This document shows, piece after piece, positions 37,640-47,013 of a DNA stretch of 64,000 nt. Position 1 is the stretch's first letter; each line of letters begins with the position of its first letter. This DNA comes from Janthinobacterium sp. 344 (GTDB lineage: Bacteria > Pseudomonadota > Gammaproteobacteria > Burkholderiales > Burkholderiaceae_D), in assembly GCF_900112025.1 (NCBI RefSeq), contig NZ_FOKL01000007.1, forward strand, positions 124,001 through 188,000, written 5' to 3'. The notes under the pieces were generated by a model that saw only the letters and a list, made by a program, of their open reading frames with translations, was not told where the DNA came from and made no database searches. Made by a program: the position numbers and the translations under genes.

Positions 37640-39871
37640 TCAGGCGGCACCCGACTGGGGCGCCGCGACGGGCAGCAGCAGGGTGAAGGTGGTGCCGGCG
37701 GGGCTGCTGCTGGCGTCGATATGGCCGCCGAGCACGCCCGTGACGATATTGTGCGCCACGTGCAGGCCCAGGCCCGAGCCGCCGGAGCCCAGCTTGGTCG
37801 TGAAGAACGGATCGTAGATATGCGTGAGGTCGTCGGCGGGAATGCCCACGCCCGTGTCGGCGATGCACAAGGTAATGGTCTGGCCGTCGTCGCTGCCGCG
37901 CGCCGTGATGGCGATGCTGCCGCCGCTGCGCCCTTCGAACGCATGGCGCAGGCAGTTTTCCAGCAGGTTGCTCAGCACCTGGCCCAGCGGGCCGGGATAA
38001 CTGTCCATGGCCAGGTCGTCGGGCACGTCCTGTGTCAGGCTCAGGCTGGCCGCCTTGAGCGGCGTGGACATGGGCAGCATCAATTCGGCGATGAACTGGC
38101 GCAGCAGGAAATGGCGCCGCTGCGAGCTGGCGCGGTCGACGGCGATCTGCTTGAAGCTGGACACCAGGTCGGCCGCGCGCTGCAAGTTGCGCAGCATGAT
38201 GGCGTCCGCCTCGCTGGCCTGGGTCAGATAGGTTTCCAGTTCCGAGCGGCGCAGGCCGTCGAGGAGGCAGGCATGGATTTCGCGCGTGCGCTCGGCCATG
38301 GTGGTGGCCACCACCAGGCCGTTGCCGATCGGCGTATTGAGTTCGTGCGCGATGCCGGCCACCAAGGCGCCCAGGGCGGCCAGCTTGTCGCGTCGCACCA
38401 GTTCGCCTTGCGTGATGGACAGGTTTTCCAGCGCGGCGGCCAGTTCGCGGTTGGCCTGTTCCGATTGTTCCTTCGCCTGCGTCAGGGCGGCCGTGCGCTC
38501 GGCCACCAGTTCTTCCAGGTGCGCGCGGTGGCGCTGCAGCTCGCGTTCGTGGCGCATGCGGCCTATCGCGATGCCGGCCAGGTCGGTGGCCGTGTCGATC
38601 AGTCCCTGGTCGTGCGCATCGGGGCTGCGCACTTCGCGGTAATACATGGCAAACGATCCCAGTACGGCGCCATCCTGGCCGAAGATGGGGCGCGACCAGC
38701 AGGCGCGCAAGCCGAACGGTGCCGCCAGTGCGCGGTAGGGCGCCCACAGCGGGTCGTGCATGATGTCGCTGACGATCACGGCTTCGCGCCGGAACATGGC
38801 CGTGCCGCAGGAACCCACGCCGGGGCCGATGGCCACGCCTTCGAGCAGGGCCATGTAGTCGGGCGGCAGGCTGGGGCCGGCCGCGCTGTGCATGTGGATG
38901 CCGTCATCGTCGAGCAGCATGATGGAGCAGTACACGCCACGCGACTGGCCTTCGATCAGCAGCAGCAGCTGGTTCAGCGTGGGAATCAGCGGCGCGCCCT
39001 TGGCGACCATTTCCAGCAGGGCGCTCTGGCCAGCGCGCATCGCTTCGGCCAGGTTGCGTTCCGTCAAATCGATGATGCGCGCATGCACCAGCTGGCGGCC
39101 CGGCACGGACAGGCGCATCAGCCGGATTTCGCAGGCGATCGGGTGGCTGTCGCGGTGGCAGCAAGTGGCGCGGAAGACGACGATCTTGCCTTGCAAGGTG
39201 GCGCGTATCTTTTCCTCCAGCAGCTGCGGCGAGGCGCGCCCGTCGGCCTGTGTTTTCGGGAACAGCCGCTCCATGCCGCCCTGCAGCAAGTCGGCCAGCG
39301 GCATGCCGAACAGGTCTTCGGCCAGGTGGTTGGCGTCGATCAGCAGTTTGTTGTCGATGTCGAACAGCAGGACGGCATCGGGCGAGCCGGCCAGGATCGA
39401 GTGGTAATTGACTTCCAGCGTTTGCGGATGCAAGGGGCGCGGTGGCGCGACGGCATGCGGTGCCGGCGCATCGGCCTTGTGCAGCGCCAGTTCCATGAGG
39501 ATTTTTTCCGCCACGTCGCGCGCATTGAAGGGCATCTTGATGTAATCGGAAGCGCCGGCGCCCACGCTGCGGCCCTGTTCCTCGGCGCTGGGCGTGGCCG
39601 ACATCAGCAGCAGCGGCACGCCATGGCGCCCGCCCGCATTGCGCAGGCGCATGCAGGCGGCGCCGATATTCGTGCCGGCCAGGGCCGCATCGAGCAGGAT
39701 CAGATCCGTGCCGCCGGCGGCCAGTTCCACGCCTTCGTCAACGTCGCCCGCCAGCCCCGTGCCCAGGTTGTGCCGGTCCAGCACATACAGCAGTTCGCGC
39801 ACATCGTTTGGCGAATTGCTGACCAGCAGCACATTGGCCCGGTCGGCGATGGAGGAAATCAGCTGATTCAT
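37640..39871 (-). CDS. Sensor histidine kinase with receiver, PAS and GAF domains
   Basis: 743 residues, no membrane segment. In order: receiver domain with Asp61 ('LILLDAALAG'), PAS (about 150-210, 'GSPDAVLLFDIDNKLL'), a second PAS-like part, GAF (about 290-440, 'GPGVGSCGTAM'), coiled coil, HisKA with His509 in 'AHELNTPIGN', and HATPase to the end ('GVGIPADDLTHIYDPFFTT', 'SGLGLHVAHN'). It is cytoplasmic and could pass phosphate to a separate regulator, none of which is adjacent. The receiver at the N-terminus suggests input from another kinase. Confidence 0.92.
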   Translation of the reverse strand: MNQLISSIADRANVLLVSNSPNDVRELLYVLDRHNLGTGLAGDVDEGVELAAGGTDLILLDAALAGTNIGAACMRLRNAGGRHGVPLLLMSATPSAEEQGRSVGAGASDYIKMPFNARDVAEKILMELALHKADAPAPHAVAPPRPLHPQTLEVNYHSILAGSPDAVLLFDIDNKLLIDANHLAEDLFGMPLADLLQGGMERLFPKTQADGRASPQLLEEKIRATLQGKIVVFRATCCHRDSHPIACEIRLMRLSVPGRQLVHARIIDLTERNLAEAMRAGQSALLEMVAKGAPLIPTLNQLLLLIEGQSRGVYCSIMLLDDDGIHMHSAAGPSLPPDYMALLEGVAIGPGVGSCGTAMFRREAVIVSDIMHDPLWAPYRALAAPFGLRACWSRPIFGQDGAVLGSFAMYYREVRSPDAHDQGLIDTATDLAGIAIGRMRHERELQRHRAHLEELVAERTAALTQAKEQSEQANRELAAALENLSITQGELVRRDKLAALGALVAGIAHELNTPIGNGLVVATTMAERTREIHACLLDGLRRSELETYLTQASEADAIMLRNLQRAADLVSSFKQIAVDRASSQRRHFLLRQFIAELMLPMSTPLKAASLSLTQDVPDDLAMDSYPGPLGQVLSNLLENCLRHAFEGRSGGSIAITARGSDDGQTITLCIADTGVGIPADDLTHIYDPFFTTKLGSGGSGLGLHVAHNIVTGVLGGHIDASSSPAGTTFTLLLPVAAPQSGAA

Positions 39872-39985
39872 GGTGTCGCGCCCTTACGCGGTTCATGGGA
39901 CTAGTATTACATCAAGGCAAGTAGGAGTAAACGATAATTCTTGATGACTAAAAGCAATCCCTTTGCGCAGTGATCCGTGCCCCGT

Positions 39986-40414
39986 TCAGGCCGCATTTTT
40001 CGCCGCCGGCGCCGTGGCCAGGTCGGCGCGCGCCTGTTCGATGCGCGGGTAGTTATCTTCGATCCAGTCGACCAGCACGGCCAGGCGTTCGGCCGCTTCG
40101 CGTCCCAGCGGCGTCAGGCTGTATTCCACCTTGGGCGGAATCACCATGTAGGCCTGGCGCAGCACGAATCCGTCGCCCGCCAGCGCTTCCAGGGTTTGCG
40201 CCAGCATTTTTTCGCTGACGCCGCCCACTTCACGGCGCAGTTCACTGAAGCGGCGCGTGCCGCTCAGCAATAGTACCAGCACGAGCACGGCCCAGCGGCT
40301 GGTCAGGTGGCTGAGCACGACGCGCGACGGGCAGGCGGCCGTCAGCAGGTGGCCCGCCTGGATTTGCCGGGCGAGGGCGTTGCGCACGGTGGCGCCAGGA
40401 GTATCTATGTCCAT
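39986..40414 (-). CDS. HxlR-family transcriptional regulator
   Basis: 142 residues with the winged-helix pattern of HxlR/MarR-like proteins ('RRFSELRREVGGVSEKMLAQTLEAL', 'YSLTPLGREA'). Cys29 lies in the short N-terminal arm, where quinone- and aldehyde-sensing HxlR proteins (QorR, HypR) keep a redox-active Cys. It is divergent from a QorB-like reductase gene with palindromic operators between them, strongly suggesting it controls that gene. Confidence 0.92.
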   Translation of the reverse strand: MDIDTPGATVRNALARQIQAGHLLTAACPSRVVLSHLTSRWAVLVLVLLLSGTRRFSELRREVGGVSEKMLAQTLEALAGDGFVLRQAYMVIPPKVEYSLTPLGREAAERLAVLVDWIEDNYPRIEQARADLATAPAAKNAA

Positions 40415-40480
40415 GATAGGGTGTCCGTCTGGTTGACGCCGTCAGGCGCGGCTAGTTCGTGGCGAAAGAAATCTTATACT

Positions 40481-40526
40481 TACCAAAAGGTACGTACTTA
40501 CAATAAGTAAGTAATACTCTTATTAT
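40481..40526 (+). promoter_or_regulatory. Promoter and operators of the quinone-reductase-like gene
   Basis: TTACAA (40498-40503), 17 bases, TATTAT (40521-40526) form a good sigma-70 promoter. TACTTAC-AATAA-GTAAGTA (40495-40513) is a perfect inverted repeat covering the -35, and TACCAAAAGGTA (40481-40492) is a second one upstream. Both are likely sites for the divergent HxlR regulator. Confidence 0.75.
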
Positions 40527-40559
40527 AGGTTTTTACCACTCACCCTCCAAGGAGAAATC

Positions 40560-41411
40560 ATGATCGTTATCACCGGCGCCGCAGGCAACCTGGGGCATCA
40601 CGTCATTGCCAGCCTGCTCCAATCCGTTCCCGCAGCCAACATCATCGCCGCCGTGCGCAATCCCGCCAAGGCCGCCGACCTGGCCGCCAAGGGCGTGCAA
40701 GTGCGCCAGGCCGATTACAACGATGGCGCCAGCCTCGACAGTGCCTTCAAGGGGGCGACGAAGATCCTGCTGATCTCGTCGAGCGAAGTGGGCCAGCGCG
40801 CGCGGCAGCACCAGAATGTCATCGATGCGGCCAAGCGTGCCGGCGTGGCCCTGCTGGCCTACACCAGCATCTTGCGCGCCGATACCTCGCCGCTGGGCCT
40901 GGCCGCCGAGCACGTGGTCACGGAAGCGGCCATCCGCGACTCGGGGCTGCCCTACAGTTTCCTGCGCAACAGCTGGTACCTGGAAAACCATACGGAAAAC
41001 CTGGCGCCCGTGCTGGAGCATGGCGCCGTGCTGGGCGCGGCGCAGGACGGGCGTTTCTCGTCGGCCACGCGCGCCGATTATGCGGCGGCCGCCGCCGCCG
41101 TGCTGACGGCCGACCAGCCGCAAGCCGTGTATGAGCTGGCCGGCGACCAAAGCTTTACCCTGACGCAATACGCGGCGGAAGTGGCGCGCCAGTCGGGCAA
41201 GGCGATCGTCTACAAGGATTTGCCGGAGGCCGAATTCAAGGCGGCGCTGGTGGGTGCGGGCGTGCCGGAAGGCTTTGCCGCGCTGCTGGCCGATTCCGAC
41301 GTGGGCGCGGCCAAGGGCGGCCTGGAAGACAACGGCAAGCAATTGAGCGCGCTGATTGGCCGTCCGACGACGACCATGGCCGAGGCCGTGAAAGCGGCGC
41401 TGGCCAAGTAA
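40560..41411 (+). CDS. QorB/YtfG-like NAD(P)-dependent quinone reductase
   Basis: 283 residues starting right after AAGGAGA. Rossmann motif 'ITGAAGNLGHHVI', then 'DYNDGASLDSAFKGATKILLIS' and 'LPYSFLRNSWYLENHTENL', all typical of the NmrA-like QOR2 family (E. coli YtfG), which reduces quinones in one or two electron steps. Expression is probably induced by quinones or electrophiles through the divergent HxlR protein. Confidence 0.9.
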   Translation: MIVITGAAGNLGHHVIASLLQSVPAANIIAAVRNPAKAADLAAKGVQVRQADYNDGASLDSAFKGATKILLISSSEVGQRARQHQNVIDAAKRAGVALLAYTSILRADTSPLGLAAEHVVTEAAIRDSGLPYSFLRNSWYLENHTENLAPVLEHGAVLGAAQDGRFSSATRADYAAAAAAVLTADQPQAVYELAGDQSFTLTQYAAEVARQSGKAIVYKDLPEAEFKAALVGAGVPEGFAALLADSDVGAAKGGLEDNGKQLSALIGRPTTTMAEAVKAALAK

Positions 41412-41471
41412 GGGAAGGGGATGCCGCAGGCGGACGCCGCGCGGCATTTTCAATGTTTGCATCCGGAAATG

Positions 41472-41509
41472 AAAAAAGCCGCAAACTCGTGAAAGTTTGC
41501 GGCTTTTTT
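41472..41509. terminator. Bidirectional terminator between the reductase gene and tRNA-Leu
   Basis: Perfect 16-bp stem (41472-41487 and 41494-41509, loop CGTGAA) with six A's on one side and six T's on the other, so it ends transcripts in both directions. An almost identical hairpin stands at 43139-43176. Confidence 0.92.
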
Positions 41510-41522
41510 GCGAATTAGGTAA

Positions 41523-41607
41523 TGGTGCCCACGAAGGGACTCGAACCCCTACACCCGAAGGCACATGGACCTGAACCATGCGCGTCTACCAATTCCGCCA
41601 CGTGGGC
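41523..41607 (-). tRNA. tRNA-Leu (CAG), copy 1
   Basis: 85 bases with encoded CCA. The acceptor GCCCACG pairs with CGTGGGC, the anticodon loop is TTCAGGT (anticodon CAG), there is a long variable arm, and the T loop carries GGTTCGAGTCC. The minus-strand orientation follows from the CCA end at 41523. Confidence 0.97.
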
Positions 41608-41682
41608 ATTGTGCTGCTCATTTCAACTACTGACTGCTTGCTACTTTACTGCGGATCACAACAATCAACAACTTGTTGCTGG

Positions 41683-41767
41683 TGGTGCCCACGAAGGGAC
41701 TCGAACCCCTACACCCGAAGGCACATGGACCTGAACCATGCGCGTCTACCAATTCCGCCACGTGGGC
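41683..41767 (-). tRNA. tRNA-Leu (CAG), copy 2
   Basis: Identical in sequence to copy 1 and 75 bases from it; probably co-transcribed from the promoter at 41845-41817, with this copy first. Confidence 0.97.
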
Positions 41768-41816
41768 ATTGTTACTGCTTGCTGCTTGTCGCTGCATGTT
41801 CTGCAGCGAGGACAAA

Positions 41817-41845
41817 ATCATAAGGGCTGGCGCGCATTCGGTCAA
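41817..41845 (-). promoter_or_regulatory. Promoter of the tandem tRNA-Leu genes
   Basis: On the minus strand TTGACC (41845-41840), a 17-bp spacer and TATGAT (41822-41817). Transcription would start about 43 bases before tRNA copy 2. Confidence 0.8.
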
Positions 41846-41934
41846 TCAACATTTCACACTTTTCTTCAAGAAACATGGTTTTTCTTCCGAAAATCGCCTT
41901 TCCCTATGAAAAAAGAGTAAAACTGCCTGTTTTT

Positions 41935-43008
41935 TCAGCGTATTTGGCGTCGTTGTTGCACTGCCAGCAGCATCAGCGCCAGGCATAGCAGCGGGACGGT
42001 ACCCGGCGTCGGGATGGCGTTCGGGGTGATATCCCAGCCGATGGCGTCCAGGGCGATCAGGTCGTTCCAGCGCAGGCGCAGCAATTCGCCATACGCCACC
42101 GTCGGGTCCATGATGCCCAGGTGCAGGCTGTCGCGCCAGTGGCTGGCCTGGTCGCCGTCGCCGTGGTAAGCGCCGTTGGCGAACAACGGTCCGCGCGTGG
42201 CGCCGCCGTCGAGCGAAAAATACTTGTCGCGCTTGTCGGCCGTCCAGTCGATCACCCCGGCCGCGGCGCTCTCGGCGGAGTAGCGGAACAGGTCCAGTCC
42301 CGAGACGTAGGTAAATTCCGAATCGTCGTAAGGCCCGCCCAGCGGCGGCGAGTTGAAGTCGAGGATGTCTACGCCGCTGAGAAAGCCCAGCGCGTGGCCG
42401 ATTTCATGCATGGCCACACCGATGAAGTCGATGCTGTCGGCGCCGATGCCATTGCCGGGATCGAAATCGAAGTTGAAATCGCTGTTGAACTGGATGAAGC
42501 CATCGCAATTGCCGATGCACCCGTCCAGCGATTGCGGCGGCGGCGCCAGGCCGACGGCCCTGGCTTGCGCATTGCTTAGCGACAAATATTGGTTGTTGGC
42601 GTCGCCATTGTTGTCGATATAGGGCAGGGCGCTGCCGGGGCCGTTGGGATTGTTGGCCGTGCGGTTGATCAGCATGCCGAAGCTGTCGCCCGTGGGCAGG
42701 TGCGCCAGCGCCCGCTGGTCGATGGCGGAGCTGGCGTCGGCGACGAGGGCGCTGCGAAAGTCGCTGTAGCGGTAAAACGCTTCCGACGAACCCGTTTGCC
42801 CCAGGATGTTGCCGCCCAGCGAATTGAAACCCACCGTCAGGTCGATGGTGACATTGTCTTTCAGTACGCGCGACCAGCGCGCGGCCGCCGCCTGGAATCC
42901 CTGCTGCGCCTGCAGCGAGGTGCCGGGCACGTACTGCAGATGGAACAGGGGTGAGGCGATGGTGCCGACAGGCAGGGTCAAGGCGAGGACGGCGACGAGG
43001 CGTTTCAT
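41935..43008 (-). CDS. Secreted zinc metalloprotease with PEP-CTERM-like anchor
   Basis: 357 residues from the ATG at 43008 (GGAG eight bases upstream). Signal peptide (1-19), a metzincin-like zinc site 'HEIGHALGFLSG' at 201-212, and a C-terminal sorting region: 'IPTPGT', a hydrophobic stretch, then 'QQRRQIR'. Most PEP-CTERM proteins have Pro-Glu-Pro; here it reads Pro-Thr-Pro. It resembles the NF038122-type metalloproteases of exosortase bacteria. The gene lies between tRNA copies 2 and 3, inside a directly repeated frame, so it may have been gained there. Confidence 0.85.
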   Translation of the reverse strand: MKRLVAVLALTLPVGTIASPLFHLQYVPGTSLQAQQGFQAAAARWSRVLKDNVTIDLTVGFNSLGGNILGQTGSSEAFYRYSDFRSALVADASSAIDQRALAHLPTGDSFGMLINRTANNPNGPGSALPYIDNNGDANNQYLSLSNAQARAVGLAPPPQSLDGCIGNCDGFIQFNSDFNFDFDPGNGIGADSIDFIGVAMHEIGHALGFLSGVDILDFNSPPLGGPYDDSEFTYVSGLDLFRYSAESAAAGVIDWTADKRDKYFSLDGGATRGPLFANGAYHGDGDQASHWRDSLHLGIMDPTVAYGELLRLRWNDLIALDAIGWDITPNAIPTPGTVPLLCLALMLLAVQQRRQIR

Positions 43009-43138
43009 GGCAGCGCTCCGGAAATGGCGATGCCATCCTGCAGGCAAGAAGCGTGCTCGGTCTTAAAATCAGGGACTTGGCGCTTGCGCGGCTGGCAACT
43101 GTCAAGAATGCCGACAGCATCGATTTGCGCCGGAAATG

Positions 43139-43176
43139 AAAAAAGCCGCAAACTCGTGAAAGTTTGCGGCTCTTTT
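43139..43176 (-). terminator. Terminator of tRNA-Leu copy 3
   Basis: Same hairpin as at 41472-41509, with one T-to-C change in the T run (plus-strand view). It is followed by the same 13-bp flank before the tRNA. Confidence 0.9.
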
Positions 43177-43189
43177 GCGAATTAGGTAA

Positions 43190-43274
43190 TGGTGCCCACG
43201 AAGGGACTCGAACCCCTACACCCGAAGGCACATGGACCTGAACCATGCGCGTCTACCAATTCCGCCACGTGGGC
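43190..43274 (-). tRNA. tRNA-Leu (CAG), copy 3
   Basis: Same 85 bases as copies 1 and 2, including CCA. A TATAAT element on the minus strand at 43356-43351 is the likely -10 of its own promoter; the -35 is weak. Confidence 0.97.
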
Positions 43275-43585
43275 ACTGATGCTGCTGTGACTTACTACAT
43301 TTTACTGCTCGAGTATTTGTTGCAAAACAACTTACTGCAACAATTCTGCTATTATAGCGACTTGAAGAGTTTTGCGCCAGATGAGCTTTCGCTCCATACT
43401 GCACATCAACCCTGTACCGCTTTCCTGCAACTGCATTCCCGTGAAGGTTTGTCGCTGCAAGAGACCGAGATTATAGAGCAATATTTGCCGAAGTCAAATG
43501 CATTGCGCAGCTTTTCTCCTTTTTTTCATCGGCGGGGTGCTTGTACTGTTTCCGCTACGCTGTCCGTTAGGCAAACCTAGGCGTC

Positions 43586-43631
43586 GTCCGGTACACTACC
43601 GGACATCACCGCGTCAATATTGACGGTGATG
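43586..43631. promoter_or_regulatory. Adjacent inverted repeats upstream of rnr
   Basis: GTCCGGTA-cac-TACCGGAC (43586-43604) is immediately followed by a palindrome centred on CGTCAATATTGACG (43612-43625), itself flanked by CATCAC and GTGATG. The region between tRNA copy 3 and rnr (43275-43686) holds no convincing gene. The repeats may be operators, or RNA hairpins in the rnr leader. Confidence 0.5.
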
Positions 43632-43686
43632 TCATCGGTCTTTGTTCTCCGTTTGATCACTGTCAATAACAACTATAGAAATACTT

Positions 43687-46266
43687 TTGAGCCAAAATAC
43701 CCACACCATCCCCAGCCGGGAGGACATTCTCGGCATATTCCGCAGCGTCAACGCGCCTCTCGATCCGCAGTCTCTCGGGAAAACGCTGCAAGTGCATGCC
43801 GACTCCATGGATGTCCTGGTCCGTCGCCTGAAGGCGATGGAGCGCGACGGCCAGCTCAAGTCTGATGCCAGCGGCGTATTCTCGCTGGCCGACCAGAGCG
43901 CGCTCGTCGCCGGTCGCGTCACCAGCCACCGCGATGGATTCGGCTTCGTCATCCCCGACGACGCCAGCGCCGACCTGTTCCTGCCTGAGAAAGAAATGCA
44001 GAAAGTGCTGCATGGCGACAAGGTCATGGCCCGCATCGTCGGCACGGACCGCCGCGGCCGCCCGGAAGGCACGATCGTCGAAGTCACGCAGCGCGCCAAT
44101 ACCCACGTCATCGGCCGCCTGATCCAGGAAAACGGCAACTGGGTGGTGGCGCCCGAAGACCAGCGCATCGGCCAGGATATCCTCGTCACCGGTTCGGTGG
44201 GCAAGGCGAAGGCCGGCCAGATCGTCAGCGTCGAGCTGACCGAGCAACCGATGCGCTTCAAGCAGCCCGTCGGCAAGATCGTCGAAGTGCTCGGTGCCCT
44301 CGATGACCCCGGCATGGAAATCGAGATTGCCGTACGTAAATTCAACGTGCCGCACATCTTTTCCGCCGCCGCCCTGAAACAGGCGGAAAAACTGCCGTTT
44401 GAAGTGCGCGCCGCCGACCTGAAAGACCGCGTCGACCTGCGCGACGTGCCGCTCGTCACCATCGACGGCGAAGATGCGCGCGATTTCGACGATGCCGTGT
44501 ATTGCGAGCCCGTCAAGGTGGGCCGCGCCAACTGCTTCCGCCTGATCGTCGCCATTGCCGACGTCAGCCACTATGTGAAGCCGAACGACGCGCTCGATAC
44601 CGATGCGCTCGAACGCAGCACCTCCGTGTACTTCCCGCGCCGCGTGATCCCGATGCTGCCGGAAAAACTGTCGAACGGCCTGTGTTCGCTGAACCCGGCC
44701 GTCGACCGCCTGACCCTCGTCTGCGACGCCGTCGTCAGCGACAAGGGCGAGCTCAAGGCTTACCAGTTCTACCCGGCCGTGATCCATTCGGCCGCGCGCC
44801 TCACGTATGACGAAGTGGCCGCCGTGCTGGGCAACACCAAGGGACCCGAGGCGGCCCGCCGCGCCGATATCCTGCCGCACCTGCAAAACCTGGAAGCCGT
44901 CTACCGCGCCTTGCTGAAGGCGCGCATGGAGCGGGGCGCCATCGACTTCGAGACGACGGAAACGTATATCGTCTGCAATAGCGCGGGCAAGATCGAAAAG
45001 ATCATCCCCCGCACGCGCAACGAAGCGCACAAGATCATCGAAGAATGCATGCTGGCGGCCAACGTCTGCGCGGCCGATTTGCTGCTGCGTAACAAGCACC
45101 CCGGCACCTACCGCATCCACGCCAGCCCGACCAAGGAAAAACTCACGCAAGTGCGCACCTTCCTGAAGCAGGTGGGCCTGAACCTGACGGGCGGCGATAC
45201 GCCATCGGCCTCCGATTACCAGACCCTGATGCAGCAGATCAAGCAGCGTCCCGACGCGGCCCTGCTGCAAACGATGCTGCTGCGCTCGATGCAGCAGGCC
45301 GTCTACAGCCCGGATAATATCGGCCACTTCGGCCTGGCGTACGAGGCGTATGCCCACTTCACCAGCCCGATCCGCCGCTATCCCGACCTGCTCACGCACC
45401 GCGCCATCAAGGCCATCTTGCAAGGCAAGAAGTACGAGCCGAAGCTGTCCGACAAGGTCGTGCTGAACACGAACGTGTCGAACGCCACGCGCAAGCAGCA
45501 GGCGAAGGACAAGGCCGACGGCAAGCCGAAGAAGACGGACCTGACGATCTGGGATGCGCTGGGCGTGCATTGCTCGGCCAACGAGCGCCGCGCCGACGAA
45601 GCGTCGCGCGACGTCGAAGCCTGGCTGAAGTGCTACTTCATGCAGGACAAGCTGGGCGAGGAATTCACCGGCACCATCACGGGCGTGACCACCTTCGGCG
45701 TCTTCGTGCAATTGGACACCCTGTTTGTCGAAGGCCTGGTGCACGTCACCGAGCTGGGCACCGATTACTTCCAGTACGACGATGCGCGCCATGAATTGCG
45801 CGGCGAACGCACGGGCAAGCGCTATCAATTGACGGACCGTCTGACGGTGCAAGTGGCAAGAGTCGACCTGGAAACGCGCAAGATCGACCTGCGCCTGGTG
45901 ACCGATGCGGAACTGGCGGGCGAAGAAGCGCCGGCCAAGCCGCACGGCGGCAAGCGCAAGGGCGAAAAGAAATCGATGGTCAAGCCCGGTCCCGCGACCG
46001 AGCAGCGCCATGAAATCAAGGCCAGCGGCAACAACGGCGGCAAGCCCGCCAATGGTTCCGGCGGCCGTTCCAACGGCGCCAAGCCTGCCGCCAAGCCTGC
46101 CGCCAAGGCGCAAGCCAAGGCAGCGCCGAAGGAAGCCCCGAAGGCGGCAGCTGCCAAGGCAGCCGCGCCGAAGCGCAGCAAGAAACCAGCCGCGGCGCCC
46201 GCTGCGGCGGCACCACGAGCAGCAAAAACTGTATCTGCATCAAAAACAAGCAAGAAGAAACGATAA
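43687..46266 (+). CDS. rnr: Ribonuclease R
   Basis: 859 residues from a TTG start ('MSQNTHTIPSREDILGIF', which aligns with the family N-terminus); the ribosome site is poor. In order: winged-helix domain (1-75), cold-shock OB domains (about 80-225), RNB catalytic domain with 'DGEDARDFDDAV' from Asp260, whose aspartates bind the two metals, then S1 (about 660-740) and a Lys/Ala-rich tail (740-859). RNase R degrades structured RNA 3' to 5' and takes part in quality control. rlmB follows after three bases, the usual rnr-rlmB pair. Confidence 0.96.
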   Translation: MSQNTHTIPSREDILGIFRSVNAPLDPQSLGKTLQVHADSMDVLVRRLKAMERDGQLKSDASGVFSLADQSALVAGRVTSHRDGFGFVIPDDASADLFLPEKEMQKVLHGDKVMARIVGTDRRGRPEGTIVEVTQRANTHVIGRLIQENGNWVVAPEDQRIGQDILVTGSVGKAKAGQIVSVELTEQPMRFKQPVGKIVEVLGALDDPGMEIEIAVRKFNVPHIFSAAALKQAEKLPFEVRAADLKDRVDLRDVPLVTIDGEDARDFDDAVYCEPVKVGRANCFRLIVAIADVSHYVKPNDALDTDALERSTSVYFPRRVIPMLPEKLSNGLCSLNPAVDRLTLVCDAVVSDKGELKAYQFYPAVIHSAARLTYDEVAAVLGNTKGPEAARRADILPHLQNLEAVYRALLKARMERGAIDFETTETYIVCNSAGKIEKIIPRTRNEAHKIIEECMLAANVCAADLLLRNKHPGTYRIHASPTKEKLTQVRTFLKQVGLNLTGGDTPSASDYQTLMQQIKQRPDAALLQTMLLRSMQQAVYSPDNIGHFGLAYEAYAHFTSPIRRYPDLLTHRAIKAILQGKKYEPKLSDKVVLNTNVSNATRKQQAKDKADGKPKKTDLTIWDALGVHCSANERRADEASRDVEAWLKCYFMQDKLGEEFTGTITGVTTFGVFVQLDTLFVEGLVHVTELGTDYFQYDDARHELRGERTGKRYQLTDRLTVQVARVDLETRKIDLRLVTDAELAGEEAPAKPHGGKRKGEKKSMVKPGPATEQRHEIKASGNNGGKPANGSGGRSNGAKPAAKPAAKAQAKAAPKEAPKAAAAKAAAPKRSKKPAAAPAAAAPRAAKTVSASKTSKKKR

Positions 46267-46269
46267 ATA

Positions 46270-47013
46270 ATGAAGAATAAAATGATTTTCGGCTTCCACG
46301 CCGTCACCTCGCGTCTGCGTCACGAAGCGTCGTCCGTGGAAGAAATTTTCGTCGATGCCAGCCGCGTCGACGGCCGCATGAAGGACATGATCGCCGCCGC
46401 CAAGTCGGCTGGCGTGCGCGTCATGCCCGTCGATTCGTCGCGTCTCGATAAAATCGTCGGCACGCGCCGCCACCAGGGCGTGATCGCGTTTGCCTCGCAA
46501 CTGTCGCTGGCGCGCAACCTTGACGAGCTGCTGGACGCCATCGACGGCCCGCCGCTGCTGTTGATTCTCGATGGCATCACCGACCCGCACAACCTGGGTG
46601 CCTGCCTGCGCGTGGCCGACGGCGTCGGCGCCCATGCCGTCATCGTGCCGAAGGACCGCGCCGTGGGCTTGAACGCCACGGCCGCCAAGGTCGCCAGCGG
46701 CGCCGCCGAAACCGTCCCGTACATCACCGTGACGAACCTGGCGCGCACCATGCGCGAACTGAAGGACCGCGGCATCTGGCTGATCGGCACGTCGGACGAC
46801 GGCGAAAAAGGCTTGTACGAAGCCGATTTCACGGGCCCGACGGCCCTCGTCATGGGTTCCGAAGGCGAAGGCATGCGCCGTTTGACGCGCGACACCTGCG
46901 ACATGCTCGTCAGCATCCCGATGTTCGGCTCCGTCGAGAGCCTGAACGTATCGGTCGCCTCCGGCGTGTGCCTGTACGAAGCCCGCCGCCAGCGCATCGC
47001 GCTGGAAGCCTAA
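46270..47013 (+). CDS. rlmB: 23S rRNA (Gm2251) 2'-O-methyltransferase RlmB
   Basis: 247 residues: an N-terminal substrate-binding domain ('[13 protein letters not shown]') and a SpoU/TrmH knotted methyltransferase domain with motif 1 '[18 protein letters not shown]' (about 99-116), motif 2 '[12 protein letters not shown]' and motif 3 '[18 protein letters not shown]'. It uses SAM to methylate G2251 in the P loop of 23S rRNA. Co-transcribed with rnr. Confidence 0.97.
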   Translation: MKNKMIFGFHAVTSRLRHEASSVEEIFVDASRVDGRMKDMIAAAKSAGVRVMPVDSSRLDKIVGTRRHQGVIAFASQLSLARNLDELLDAIDGPPLLLILDGITDPHNLGACLRVADGVGAHAVIVPKDRAVGLNATAAKVASGAAETVPYITVTNLARTMRELKDRGIWLIGTSDDGEKGLYEADFTGPTALVMGSEGEGMRRLTRDTCDMLVSIPMFGSVESLNVSVASGVCLYEARRQRIALEA

